Of a stretch of 64,000 bases of DNA, positions 6,935 through 14,335 are shown piece after piece. Positions within the stretch are counted from its first letter, which is position 1, and each line of letters starts with the position of its first letter. The notes beneath the pieces are model-generated. The model was not told the origin of the DNA. It did not search any database and worked only from the letters and a program-made list of their open reading frames with translations. Made by a program: the position numbers and the translations under genes. Origin of the DNA: a virus; the IMG/VR virus record IMGVR_UViG_3300020057_000035, positions 1 to 64,000 of that record. The stretch is one strand, 5' to 3'.

Positions 6935-7189
6935 TTTGTGTTCCTTGGTTTTTCTTGGATGTGCTTAGTATAGCATCGTTCGACATTTGAGTCAAGCAAA
7001 GGGGTATGTTATGTCTCTTCTTTGCCTTTTCTGCGTTGTTTTCTTGAGTGAAGCAAATAGCTAGCTACTACGGTAGCGTTTTTGATTGTTATACGCTTAA
7101 AGAATCGAATCCTACTGTGCCTGGGGGCATGTTTAGAGTGCTTAAAAATATGCTTAGAATCGAATCCTACAGTGTCTGAATGATCTGGA

Positions 7190-7275
7190 TGTTTCAAAAT
7201 TCAAATTTTAAATTCTAAAACGCAAATTCAATTTCTCAAATCTGAATTCTAAAATTTGAAATTTGAATCTCTAAA
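7190..7275. repeat. A+T-rich tract 2
   Basis: TTTCAAAATTCAAATTTTAAATT-type words, 853 bp right of the parS-like site at 6337. Preceded by two copies of AGAATCGAATCCTAC (about 7091 and 7151). Confidence 0.7.
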
Positions 7276-7292
7276 TAGCAGACTAGCGATCC

Positions 7293-7760
7293 CTAAGGAC
7301 TCGCCCAGAATCGTCTACGTCGCCAGTCGCAATCTTTGCGGTGTTCATCGGAATGGAAAGTCGGTTCGTTTGTTTCCTTGCCACAATACATACAAGTTAC
7401 CCTGTTTTTTCCTTCACTTCCTGATGTTAATCTTAGCACGAGAGTCATCAATGAAAGGGTGGATGGTTTCGAATTCACGATACCATTCTGGGATTTTACC
7501 CATTCTACTTTGAATCTGGCGGCGCAATCGTCGCAAAGCAGGTTAGGAGTCAGGGTGTTACATTCAATGCAGAATCCGAATTCCATTGCTCTTCCTGATG
7601 TTAATCTTAGCACGAGAGTCATCAATGAAAGGGTGGATGGTTTCGAATTCACGATACCATTCTGGGATTTTACCCATTCTACTTTGAATCTGGCGGCGCA
7701 ATCGTCGCAAAGCAGGTTAGGAGTCAGGGTGTTACATTCAAGGCAGAATCCGAATTCCAT
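7293..7760 (-). CDS. chimeric zinc-ribbon fusion protein
   Basis: 155 residues: two tandem zinc-ribbon copies (MEFGFCLECNT...), each followed by a piece of fic gene read in the wrong frame and by translated promoter remnants (LVLRLTSG). The protein ends in a separate C2HC-like unit (CMYCGKE...HSDEH...C) that probably began as its own gene (about 7293-7391). Promoter at 7784-7812. The internal promoter copies have lost their -35. Confidence 0.55.
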   Translation of the reverse strand: MEFGFCLECNTLTPNLLCDDCAARFKVEWVKSQNGIVNSKPSTLSLMTLVLRLTSGRAMEFGFCIECNTLTPNLLCDDCAARFKVEWVKSQNGIVNSKPSTLSLMTLVLRLTSGSEGKNRVTCMYCGKETNEPTFHSDEHRKDCDWRRRRFWASP

Positions 7761-7780
7761 TGCGTTTCTCACTTCCTGAT
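7440..7780. repeat. tandem fusion repeat of fic fragment and zinc-ribbon gene
   Basis: Two near-identical units of about 170 bp. Each joins a fic fragment (matching 7905-7945) to the zinc-ribbon gene start at a short shared GAATGG-type junction. Confidence 0.7.
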
Positions 7781-7813
7781 GTAATCTTAGCACGAGAGTC
7801 GATTTGTGTCAAC

Positions 7814-8242
7814 CTATCCCCAAAGTTGCGGAGGAGTGACGGGATGATCAACATTGCCCGCTAGGATATTCCAAACTATGGAACCCGTACGTCCGTTGCC
7901 ATCAATGAAAGGGTGGATGGTTTCGAATTCACGATACCATTCTAGGGCGTCTACGTTGGCGTTGGCGAGACTTTCCATGGCGCGCGGGATATTGCTAGGA
8001 TCAACTCCCTTGTCCCCACTGGCGAACATTCTGGTAACTTTGGCATACTCCGCTGAAGACGGTTTGCCTAACACCAAACCAGCAATAAACTTGATAGTCT
8101 CGGTGTGAGTCACGGAAGGAAAACTCTTTGCATGATCCCATGCACGCAACATGTAAGGAACGAACTCTGGTCCATCCCCCTGTCGCTTAACTTCTTCTGA
8201 TGCCCAGATAACTTCGTGCAGGGTGAACATTTGTTCTCTCAT
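7814..8242 (-). CDS. fic: Fic-domain protein
   Basis: 142 residues with the Fic signature HPFIDGNGRTG near residues 110-120. Fic enzymes transfer AMP or related groups from nucleotides to hydroxyls of target proteins. The second Arg of the classic motif is not obvious (GRTGSIV), so the reaction is uncertain. The start is at 8242, or at 8230 after GAGAGAACAA. The promoter (8255-8283) is overlapped by a 23-bp palindrome. Fragments of this gene are duplicated at 7440-7490 and 7610-7660. No inhibitory antitoxin helix gene is evident beside it. Confidence 0.8.
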   Translation of the reverse strand: MREQMFTLHEVIWASEEVKRQGDGPEFVPYMLRAWDHAKSFPSVTHTETIKFIAGLVLGKPSSAEYAKVTRMFASGDKGVDPSNIPRAMESLANANVDALEWYREFETIHPFIDGNGRTGSIVWNILAGNVDHPVTPPQLWG

Positions 8243-8249
8243 TTCTGTA

Positions 8250-8283
8250 ACTTAAGTATGGCATACTTAAGTATTTGTGTCAA
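8250..8283 (-). promoter_or_regulatory. promoter with 23-bp palindromic operator
   Basis: -35 TTGACA 8278-8283 and -10 CATACT 8255-8260. ACTTAAGTATG, one base, then its reverse complement occupy 8250-8272, covering the -10 and spacer. The same palindrome is at 10258-10280, which suggests a shared dimeric regulator. Confidence 0.75.
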
Positions 8284-8606
8284 GCGCCACACATTCCCTT
8301 CGTTGTTTCCATGTATTCTTTCACCGCTTCTTGCATTGCATCGTTTTTCATGTTCTTGGAATTCTCCAGAGTAATCTTCCCCCAGCATAAACTTGTCAGC
8401 ATTTTGGCAACTTCTTTTGCCGCCCATACCGTGGCATATCTTCCCGGGAGTTTTAAGCCAGTTACTTCGTGAGTGATTATCCACTTGCCGGATTCCTTTC
8501 CGGTAGTGTATTCTCGGTGAATAAAGAATTGATTAATCCTGTATCCACTGACTTTTACTTGGGCGGTTCCGTTGCTAGTTCCTGTAAGAATCTTTGCGGT
8601 TTGCAT
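8280..8606 (-). CDS. hypothetical 108-residue protein
   Basis: Starts MQTAKILTGTSNGTA, a module shared with the next gene upstream (8608-8811), and then diverges. Start after AGAGGAATTTCTAAG. It is the last gene of the 9730-8280 cluster. Confidence 0.65.
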   Translation of the reverse strand: MQTAKILTGTSNGTAQVKVSGYRINQFFIHREYTTGKESGKWIITHEVTGLKLPGRYATVWAAKEVAKMLTSLCWGKITLENSKNMKNDAMQEAVKEYMETTKGMCGA

Positions 8607-8607
8607 C

Positions 8608-8811
8608 TTAGAAATTCCTCTGGATATGCGTATCTATCAATCTTCCAGCTCCAACTGATGTGGCTGACTCATCTTCCCATCCACAAGTATCGCAACGTAC
8701 CAAGAAGGAGCGCCTCGACCACCGGACAGGACTACCGGCCTCGTGGATTTTGTTCTTACCCTTTCGGGCGGTTCCGTTGCTAGTTCCTGTGAGAATCTTT
8801 GCGGTTTGCAT
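8608..8811 (-). CDS. hypothetical protein with a CxxC motif
   Basis: 67 residues. The N-terminal module MQTAKILTGTSNGTA joins ARKGKNKIHEAGSPV (shared with 9823-10053) and a CDTCGWED unit. The ATG directly follows the stop of the preceding gene (TAAGATG), suggesting translational coupling. Confidence 0.6.
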   Translation of the reverse strand: MQTAKILTGTSNGTARKGKNKIHEAGSPVRWSRRSFLVRCDTCGWEDESATSVGAGRLIDTHIQRNF

Positions 8812-8812
8812 C

Positions 8813-9067
8813 TTATTTTGCATCAAGGAATTCTCGAATTGCCTTGTAGGTGTGAGGAATGCTAAAGTACTTGCAAGCATTCTTTACAGCTTTTCCGTCC
8901 TTATTGGCCGTTCCATTATCAAGGGAAAGCGTCATGCTGCGTGCGAGCGATGCTGGCGTAGTGATAGTGGCTGGATACATGTATTCGGGATCTTCTCGAA
9001 AGAGGCGAGTGTACTCTTCTTTCAAGTATTCGTAGAATGAATCTAGGTTTATTTGTGTGGCTTCCAT
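8813..9067 (-). CDS. hypothetical 84-residue protein
   Basis: Begins MEATQINLDSFYEYLK and ends HTYKAIREFLDAK. The tail resembles YTHKAIHAWLR of the 16543-16788 protein, so the two may be distant relatives. The start is set by GCGGAGAAAAC after a conserved leader hairpin. Confidence 0.6.
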   Translation of the reverse strand: MEATQINLDSFYEYLKEEYTRLFREDPEYMYPATITTPASLARSMTLSLDNGTANKDGKAVKNACKYFSIPHTYKAIREFLDAK

Positions 9068-9071
9068 TAGT

Positions 9072-9105
9072 TTTCTCCGCATCGCCCCGCGTGTCCGGGG
9101 TCGAT
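9072..9105 (-). promoter_or_regulatory. 5' leader hairpin, copy 1
   Basis: ATCGA-CCCCG ... CGGGG-CGAT stem immediately before GCGGAGAAAA and the ATG at 9067. Copies precede the next two upstream genes, at about 9395-9425 and 9735-9765. Confidence 0.6.
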
Positions 9106-9123
9106 AGATGAACCCTACCAGCA

Positions 9124-9387
9124 TTATGATGCTACAGCCTCAAAATTCATTTCATTAGCGCAATATGTCACCATATTTTGTGATGTATACTCGCCTAAAT
9201 ATGGATCATGAGCTGTTATTGCGATGGTAAGATCCCATGATTTAAGAATGCGATTCCATCGGCGATTGCGTTCAATAAATCGTGCGCCATGTTCAAATTT
9301 TACGGGCGATCCATATTTTGGCCAAAGGATAATGGTATTTATGGGCGTAAGAATCGGATATACAGTATGGACATCGTAGGCGTTCAT
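9124..9387 (-). CDS. hypothetical 87-residue protein
   Basis: Begins MNAYDVHTVYPILT. Not recognised. Start after GCGGAGAAAGTCAA and leader hairpin copy 2. Confidence 0.65.
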   Translation of the reverse strand: MNAYDVHTVYPILTPINTIILWPKYGSPVKFEHGARFIERNRRWNRILKSWDLTIAITAHDPYLGEYTSQNMVTYCANEMNFEAVAS

Positions 9388-9484
9388 TTGACTTTCTCCG
9401 CATCGCCCCGCGTGCTCCGGGGTCGATGTGATGACTCTAATTGATGTGGTCGACTCATCTTCCCATCACGCTATTTGATGGACT

Positions 9485-9730
9485 TTAATATCCCGGCTCA
9501 TCTGAAAGAATCCATAAAATAGCCTTATGGGGATCTTCTAGTTTCCAAGAGATAATAGGCATAAGGGATTGAATACCAATTCCCCTACGCGGAAGCCAAT
9601 GCCCAACAGAGCGTTCCTGAATAGCTCCTATCTCTTTTCCTTCACGCATTAAAGTAATGTTCTGATGGCCGTTTACATACGTTGTTTCATATGTAATTCC
9701 AGTAGTTATAACATCCCCTGTTGGCATCAT
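9485..9730 (-). CDS. hypothetical 81-residue protein
   Basis: Begins MMPTGDVITTGI. Not recognised. First gene of a short leftward cluster with promoter 9815-9843 and leader hairpin copy 3, whose stem has one mismatch. Confidence 0.65.
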   Translation of the reverse strand: MMPTGDVITTGITYETTYVNGHQNITLMREGKEIGAIQERSVGHWLPRRGIGIQSLMPIISWKLEDPHKAILWILSDEPGY

Positions 9731-9814
9731 CCCGTTTTCTCCGCATCGCCCCGCGTGTCCGTGGTCGATCGGACGGTTCCGTGCGTATCTATCATCTCTT
9801 ACCTCGCTGTAGCT

Positions 9815-9843
9815 ATCTTAGCCTAGAACTCGATTTGTGTCAA
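9815..9843 (-). promoter_or_regulatory. promoter of the 9730-8280 cluster
   Basis: -35 TTGACA 9838-9843, -10 TAAGAT 9815-9820. The -35/spacer lies inside the end of the 9823-10053 gene. Confidence 0.8.
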
Positions 9844-10053
9844 GGTTACATCGAAGTCTCGATCATTTGTAAGCGCCACCCATCGCTCTTTGCCTTGAAT
9901 ATCGTTATTCGGTCGAATAAAGATCCAAGGGCCACTCTTTGGGGAAAAGCTAACGGACTCCCTTTGATCAAGGATAATCCAAGAAACAGGACTATCGGCC
10001 TCGTGGATTTTGTTCTTACCCTTTCGGGTTTTGCCATTGAGTAAAATTCGCAT
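9823..10053 (-). CDS. hypothetical 76-residue protein
   Basis: Begins MRILLNGKTRKGKNKIHEA and shares the KGKNKIHEA-SPV segment with 8608-8811. Start after GAGGTAAGAA. The stop lies in the spacer of the following promoter. Its own promoter is 10073-10101 (TTGACG / TAAGAT). Confidence 0.6.
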   Translation of the reverse strand: MRILLNGKTRKGKNKIHEADSPVSWIILDQRESVSFSPKSGPWIFIRPNNDIQGKERWVALTNDRDFDVTLTQIEF

Positions 10054-10075
10054 TTCTTACCTCGCTGTAGCTATC

Positions 10076-10234
10076 TTAGCGTGTTTGACTATTTGCGTCA
10101 AGCATTCTTTTAGTCTTTACACGCATTTTGTCACAATCGCAGATATCTGTTCGCTGTCGAACATTGTCAGCTTGATTCACAAGAATTTGCTGAGCGATGA
10201 ATACGTTGGGATCTCTCGTTCCAATGATTCGCAT
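10076..10234 (-). CDS. hypothetical 52-residue protein
   Basis: Begins MRIIGTRDPNVFIAQQ and includes CDCDK. The ATG follows GGTTGAGGGAGACAAAAA. Its TAA is the first three bases of the next gene's -10 TAAGAT. Transcribed from the palindrome-covered promoter at 10263-10291. Confidence 0.6.
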   Translation of the reverse strand: MRIIGTRDPNVFIAQQILVNQADNVRQRTDICDCDKMRVKTKRMLDANSQTR

Positions 10235-10257
10235 TTTTTGTCTCCCTCAACCTTGTG

Positions 10258-10291
10258 ACTTAAGTATGCCATACTTAAGTATTTGCGTCAA
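10258..10291 (-). promoter_or_regulatory. promoter with 23-bp palindromic operator, second copy
   Basis: -35 TTGACG 10286-10291, -10 CATACT 10263-10268. The palindrome at 10258-10280 is identical to that at 8250-8272. Confidence 0.75.
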
Positions 10292-10319
10292 GAGGGTAGG
10301 GCGTCGGCGACGCGGCGCA

Positions 10320-10610
10320 TTACTTCACTCTGATAGTCACGAAGTAATGATGGTCACAATCATCATCTTCTGCACATTCACAAAGAAATACGTATTTCTT
10401 TGAGTATGCAGAAATATCGATCGTACTGGTATCGTAGCCTTGACATGCAAGCTGCTCACAGGCATCCTCTGCCGCTTCATGCTTACTCTGCCCAATACCT
10501 GTGGCAATGTCGTCAAAGTCCGTATAAGTCAGGCCAGCGCCGTGCCAGTATTGGCTGCTATCCCAGCATATTTCGATGTCGTACTCTGTAATTTCCATCG
10601 CGGGGGTCAT
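10320..10610 (-). CDS. paralogous acidic protein with CxC/DHH motif, copy 1
   Basis: 96 residues with a central DFDDIATGIGQS block and C-terminal CECAEDDDCDHHYFVTIRVK, possibly metal-binding. The paralog at 19297-19587 has the same length and C terminus. Start after AAGGACGTGACCC. Promoter 10639-10667. Confidence 0.7.
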   Translation of the reverse strand: MTPAMEITEYDIEICWDSSQYWHGAGLTYTDFDDIATGIGQSKHEAAEDACEQLACQGYDTSTIDISAYSKKYVFLCECAEDDDCDHHYFVTIRVK

Positions 10611-10663
10611 GGGTCACGTCCTTCACTTGTCTGATGCTATCATAGCATCAGACAGGATTTGTG

Positions 10664-10882
10664 TCAAGCGAACATGAGCGCTATCTCCCGTGCATTCTCC
10701 ACCCTGATACACGTCCCGCATACCAGCGATTGATCCGGCGACCAGTTCGCACCATTCGCCCGAATTGTTCGCCCGCATATCGCGCGATACGTAGGCGCAT
10801 CGTATCGATCGTCGTCATCTACCAGGTGTGTTGCACGCTCGCCATATAGGGATTGTGAAACGGGAACTAAATTCGTTATCAT
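10664..10882 (-). CDS. hypothetical protein with CGTC motif
   Basis: 72 residues starting MITNLVPVSQSLYG. Cys at CGRT and CGTC suggest a small zinc site. Start after GGAGAACCCC. Promoter 10914-10942. Confidence 0.65.
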   Translation of the reverse strand: MITNLVPVSQSLYGERATHLVDDDDRYDAPTYRAICGRTIRANGANWSPDQSLVCGTCIRVENAREIALMFA

Positions 10883-11042
10883 TGTTTGGGGTTCTCCTTC
10901 ACTTCCTGATGTAATCTTAGCACGTCGGGGGATTTGTGTCAAATCGATGATTTGCCTACCACACTTTGGGATTTGTGTCAAATCGATCCCTTCACTTCCT
11001 TTGTGATGCTATCATAGCACGCTGATGCGAATCTTTGGAATG

Positions 11043-11432
11043 TTATCGCGTAGCAATTTCCGTAACTCCTGCATCACAAAGATCATAAACAATCTGTTGA
11101 ACTGTATCACTATCTACAAATCCCGCCACACTGACACAACTGTGTTCATAATGCGGTTCAAATTTACTTACCCACTCAAAAGGCAAATCATGTGGACATA
11201 TTTTCGAGATTCCAACGTCGTCGGTGGGGGTTCTCCATATTGCTACTTCAAACTTAGTGTACGATTCTAGCGATAACCCTGTCACTTTTGGTTCGCAATA
11301 ATGATATTCACTAGCCTGAACACTTACCGTATGATTACCAGCACGAAAATTATTGAATCCCAACACATGAAAATTATTGAATCCCAAACTTTCTATCCGT
11401 GGCGTCATATGATCCCGAAATCCAATTGCCAT
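11043..11432 (-). CDS. hypothetical 129-residue protein
   Basis: Begins MAIGFRDHMTPRIES with an internal duplicated LGFNNF segment. Function unknown. Its ATG overlaps the stop of the upstream Cys-rich gene (TAATG), indicating coupling. Confidence 0.7.
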   Translation of the reverse strand: MAIGFRDHMTPRIESLGFNNFHVLGFNNFRAGNHTVSVQASEYHYCEPKVTGLSLESYTKFEVAIWRTPTDDVGISKICPHDLPFEWVSKFEPHYEHSCVSVAGFVDSDTVQQIVYDLCDAGVTEIATR

Positions 11433-11665
11433 TATATCCCCCTCGATGCTGCATATTCACGCTTTTGATCATTAAACATATTTTGCCATTCACCTTCCGC
11501 GCACTCTTCGCAATTGCCGCAGTTTTCACATTTACAGCAATTGCAATTGTTACAATCTGATTGACAGTATTCAGTGTGTTGCATGTGATAATGTCCGCCC
11601 ATATTTTCCCACGCCTCTTCGGCGTTTAGTCTTTTTCCTTCTTCGCGGTCATCGTCGTAGCTCAT
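11432..11665 (-). CDS. Cys-rich protein, paralog of 3486-3683
   Basis: 77 residues: acidic N terminus (SYDDDREEGK), dense Cys motifs (CQSDC, CNCCKCENC, CEEC), and an ECAEGEWQNMFNDQKREYAASRGI tail. A near copy of that tail is fused to the DUF6197-like protein at 26219-26611. The ATG at 11665 follows GACAAAA. The promoter upstream (11735-11740 -35) has lost the normal -10 spacing. Confidence 0.7.
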   Translation of the reverse strand: MSYDDDREEGKRLNAEEAWENMGGHYHMQHTEYCQSDCNNCNCCKCENCGNCEECAEGEWQNMFNDQKREYAASRGI

Positions 11666-11750
11666 TTTTGTCTGGCACACCATAGGTCGTGTAAGCTGAT
11701 GAATGGTATTTCACTGCCCATGTCGTTGGTCGATTTGGGTCAAGCCACTT

Positions 11751-11942
11751 TTACTCACAGTAGCAACGGTAGGGTTGCCCGCCCTCGTAATGAGTTGCCA
11801 CTACGATAGCAGCGGGATAACCACTACGGACGTAAACTACCTGAGAATCTTCTGCATTCTGAAGATTGCCCTCTTCTGAATAATTCACGGCGATCCTTTG
11901 TGAGTTCGGAATCCAGACTCCGAAACCATGATTAGTTGCCAT
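11751..11942 (-). CDS. hypothetical 63-residue protein
   Basis: Begins MATNHGFGVWIPNS and ends CYCE. Not recognised. Promoter 11966-11994, with a second promoter directly behind it at 12016-12044. Remnants of this 5' leader without the gene occur near 4605 and 5505. Confidence 0.65.
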   Translation of the reverse strand: MATNHGFGVWIPNSQRIAVNYSEEGNLQNAEDSQVVYVRSGYPAAIVVATHYEGGQPYRCYCE

Positions 11943-12039
11943 TGCTTTTCTCACTTCCTGATGTAATCTTAGCACGTCGGGGGATTTGTGTCAACTGCCC
12001 TCACTTCCTGATGTCATCATAGCATGGGGATCGATTTGG

Positions 12040-12170
12040 GTCAAGGTGGGTAGTTCGACGTTGCATTCTTGGCAGCCCGACCTTCATGAGCCTATTTCAG
12101 CCTGATATGGTCGCCGAACATCCCCGGTCAAACCCGTGGTCTAACTTCACGTAGCCACAACTTGACTTCT
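12040..12170 (-). ncRNA. candidate structured RNA R3, copy a
   Basis: Promoter 12173-12201 (TTGACC / TATATT) and leader GTAGAAGTCAAG. GTCAAG (12161-12166) can pair with CTTGAC (12040-12045). Internal helices are GTGG...CCAC and GTTCGGCG...CGTCGAAC. The second helix covaries with the related element at 19680-19966 (GTTCAGCG...CGCTGAAC). Confidence 0.5.
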
Positions 12171-12242
12171 ACAATATAGCACGGGAGTAGATTTGGGTCA
12201 AGGAAGGTCTGACTTTCTCACTTCCTCGGGAGGCCGAGTGTG

Positions 12243-12476
12243 TTATGCGCGCCAGGACCGATACTCACACTTGTCACACTCTGGAATGACCCCGTACCCA
12301 CTGCCGTAATTGTAATCCGTGATTAGGACGCCGCATCGCCCGCAGGCGCAGCCGAGCGCTGCCGAGCGGAGCGCCGCGCTTAGGCGATCTTCGTATGATT
12401 CTCGGCTCTCGAACCGAGCTTCAAGTGAGCGCCGTACCTTCGACGGGTCGAATATGCGGGAAGCGATCGTAAGCAT
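12243..12476 (-). CDS. zinc-ribbon-like protein
   Basis: 77 residues. Helical, Arg-rich N terminus, then CACGRC and CDKC pairs. Start at 12476 after AAGGGAGACACC. Promoter 12562-12590. A further TATACT lies near 12528-12535. Confidence 0.6.
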   Translation of the reverse strand: MLTIASRIFDPSKVRRSLEARFESRESYEDRLSAALRSAALGCACGRCGVLITDYNYGSGYGVIPECDKCEYRSWRA

Positions 12477-12597
12477 GGTGGGTGTCTCCCTTACCAGTGT
12501 CGGCGTTTCCCGACCACCTGATGTACTAAGTATAGAGTACGTTCCTTCACTTGCTGATGCAATCATATCACGCCGGAGGATTTGGGTCAAGTGATGC

Positions 12598-12807
12598 TTA
12601 TGATACCGTCCAATTGCCAGTAGCAAGTAGCATTTTAGCCTCGGCCTTCGTGCGTGCCGTGTAGCGATATCCAGCAGCATAGCCTATCTCGTCCTGCTGA
12701 ATGGTGAGTACGTCATAACTCTCACCATTAAGATCGCGAAACTCTATCGTTACGGGTCCAGCTTCACGAACGATATGGGTTCGAGTGACGATGAGAGGGT
12801 AGGGCAT
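12598..12807 (-). CDS. hypothetical 69-residue protein
   Basis: Begins MPYPLIVTRTHIV and ends YTARTKAEAKMLLATGNW, a common alpha/beta small phage protein layout. Promoter 12828-12856. Confidence 0.65.
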   Translation of the reverse strand: MPYPLIVTRTHIVREAGPVTIEFRDLNGESYDVLTIQQDEIGYAAGYRYTARTKAEAKMLLATGNWTVS

Positions 12808-12852
12808 TTCTTTCACTTCCTGATGTAATCTTAGCACGTCGGGGGATTTGTG

Positions 12853-13053
12853 TCAACTGCCCTTGTGGTCGATGTCCCATGTTTTCGCAGCATCCCGCAA
12901 ATCCCGTGTGGTAAGCAATCCAGCCGCTACCATTTCCAATGCCGCAGCCATCGCCCAATGTCGAGCATCATCAGGATTATCCCGATTATCGAATGCCAGA
13001 TTTACGTTTCGCATCGTATGCGTGTGCTCGATAGGACGGTTAAGAACAAGCAT
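12853..13053 (-). CDS. hypothetical 66-residue protein, copy 2
   Basis: Identical protein to 4260-4460. The shared DNA block runs from about 12850 to 13060. Promoter 13080-13108 differs from that of copy 1. Confidence 0.7.
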   Translation of the reverse strand: MLVLNRPIEHTHTMRNVNLAFDNRDNPDDARHWAMAAALEMVAAGLLTTRDLRDAAKTWDIDHKGS

Positions 13054-13108
13054 TTTGTTTCCCTCATTTCCTTGATGTAATCATAGCACGCTGGGCTATT
13101 TGTGTCAA

Positions 13109-13138
13109 CTACCCTACCCTTGTCCAAGACCAGGGCAT
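13109..13138 (-). CDS. nine-residue minigene MPWSWTRVG, copy 2
   Basis: Same peptide as 4518-4547, here with an intact promoter 13167-13195 (TTGACA / TACGAT). The leader GACGTGACCC precedes the ATG. Confidence 0.4.
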   Translation of the reverse strand: MPWSWTRVG

Positions 13139-13194
13139 GGGTCACGTCCCGTCACTTGGTAAGACCATCGTAGCACGTCGGGAGATTTGTGTCA

Positions 13195-13305
13195 AGGGAA
13201 GTCGCCTTCACATCCATATATGCCAGATGTGTCCATTTCCTAGGCCGGGTAAAAATAATTCCCCGCGCAGTGCAATATCACTACTTCTGGCGACTTCCTT
13301 CACTT
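13195..13305 (-). ncRNA. candidate structured RNA R4, copy a
   Basis: From promoter 13315-13343. AAGGAAGTCGCC (13289-13300) pairs with GGCGACTTCCCTT (13195-13206 region). Inside lie a CACATC...GATGTG hairpin and GGGG...CCC. No start codon in a useful position. Confidence 0.5.
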
Positions 13306-13364
13306 CCTGATGTAATCTTAGCACGGGAGTCGATTTGTGTCAACTCCCGTGCAGTGTTATTTGT

Positions 13365-13601
13365 TTACCATCGGCGATCGATGCTGGCGAAGGCGTACGC
13401 GCCTTTTTCTTCGGGATTGATCCAGAACGATAGCGGAGCATGGCCCGCGTATGTTTCGTTCCTATCGCCCGGCTGGTAAACGTGAAGCGCATAACCGTTC
13501 GTGCGAAGATAGTCGGCAGCATCGTCCACGTTCAATTCAACGCGAACCGTGCGACCTTCGCCGTTGCGAATTGCTATCGGGTACTCATAGGTGACTGGCA
13601 T
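13365..13601 (-). CDS. hypothetical 78-residue protein
   Basis: Begins MPVTYEYPIAIRNGEG. Mid-protein DDAADYLRTNGY and ALHVYQPGD. Function unknown. Start after GAGGAACACC. Promoter 13628-13656 (TTGACT / TATGAT). Confidence 0.65.
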   Translation of the reverse strand: MPVTYEYPIAIRNGEGRTVRVELNVDDAADYLRTNGYALHVYQPGDRNETYAGHAPLSFWINPEEKGAYAFASIDRRW

Positions 13602-13666
13602 GGTGTTCCTCAATTCCTTCTGATGCTATCATAGCATGGGGATCGATTTGAGTCAACCCGTCCTGC

Positions 13667-13876
13667 CTAGAATCGAGATCCTAGGCAATTGAGAGAGATC
13701 GCATCTCCAGCGATATCAATCCCGTTAGGCGGGTTAGATTCTACGTGTACCATAGCACCACAATTTTGACACTGCGCCCACGCCCACGCTGGCCAATGAT
13801 GGAATTGACCCATGCTATGCCCATGCCACGTGCAGGATTCGAGTGCAGATTTTCGGAGTGTCTTAACTGATGCCAT
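13667..13876 (-). CDS. zinc-binding-like protein
   Basis: 69 residues with CTWHGH, CQNCG and a late Cys, the spacing of a small zinc ribbon. Start after GGAAGTGAGAAACC. Promoter 13915-13943 has a mutated -35 (TCGACA). Confidence 0.65.
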   Translation of the reverse strand: MASVKTLRKSALESCTWHGHSMGQFHHWPAWAWAQCQNCGAMVHVESNPPNGIDIAGDAISLNCLGSRF

Positions 13877-13917
13877 GGTGGTTTCTCACTTCCAAAGTTT
13901 AACTTCCTGATGCAATC

Positions 13918-14139
13918 TTAGCACGTCGGGGGATTTGTGTCGAGTGCCCGCCATACGATGGCCCAGACTTTGCGAGCGGCGGCGTAGGCGTCAAGGTGGG
14001 CGGCGATGGCGGCGGTGTAGGCATCGTGTCGCTCGTCGCCACCCAGCGCATCGAACGCCTCACGGGCGGCGTCTGTCAATGCGTTGAGAGCGTCGGCTGA
14101 TGCAAACACTTCGCGGTAAACGGTGGCGTAAACAGGCAT
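13918..14139 (-). CDS. Ala-rich helical protein
   Basis: 73 residues, G+C-rich codons unlike most neighbours, suggesting recent transfer. The stop codon is inside the next gene's -10 (TAAGAT). Promoter 14167-14195. Confidence 0.65.
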   Translation of the reverse strand: MPVYATVYREVFASADALNALTDAAREAFDALGGDERHDAYTAAIAAHLDAYAAARKVWAIVWRALDTNPPTC

Positions 14140-14190
14140 GGGTCACGTCCTTCACTTGCTGATGCAATCTTAGCACGTCGGGAGATTTGT

Positions 14191-14300
14191 GTCAAGTCGC
14201 CTTCACATCCATATATGCCAGATGTGTCCATTTCCTAGGCCGGGTAAAAATAATTCCCCGCGCAGTGCAATATCACTACTTCTGGCGACTTCCTTCGACT
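14191..14300 (-). ncRNA. candidate structured RNA R4, copy b
   Basis: Near-identical core to R4a with a shortened closing helix AAGTCGCC (14284-14291) / GGCGACTT (14194-14201). Promoter 14311-14339. Confidence 0.5.
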
Positions 14301-14335
14301 TCCTGATGTAATCTTAGCACGGGAGTCGATTTGTG

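Noticed and set aside
7009-7197. 62-codon leftward frame (MKHPDHSDTVGF...)
   Set aside because: Largely made of the repeated AGAATCGAATCCTAC words and the start of the A+T tract; no promoter or ribosome-binding site.
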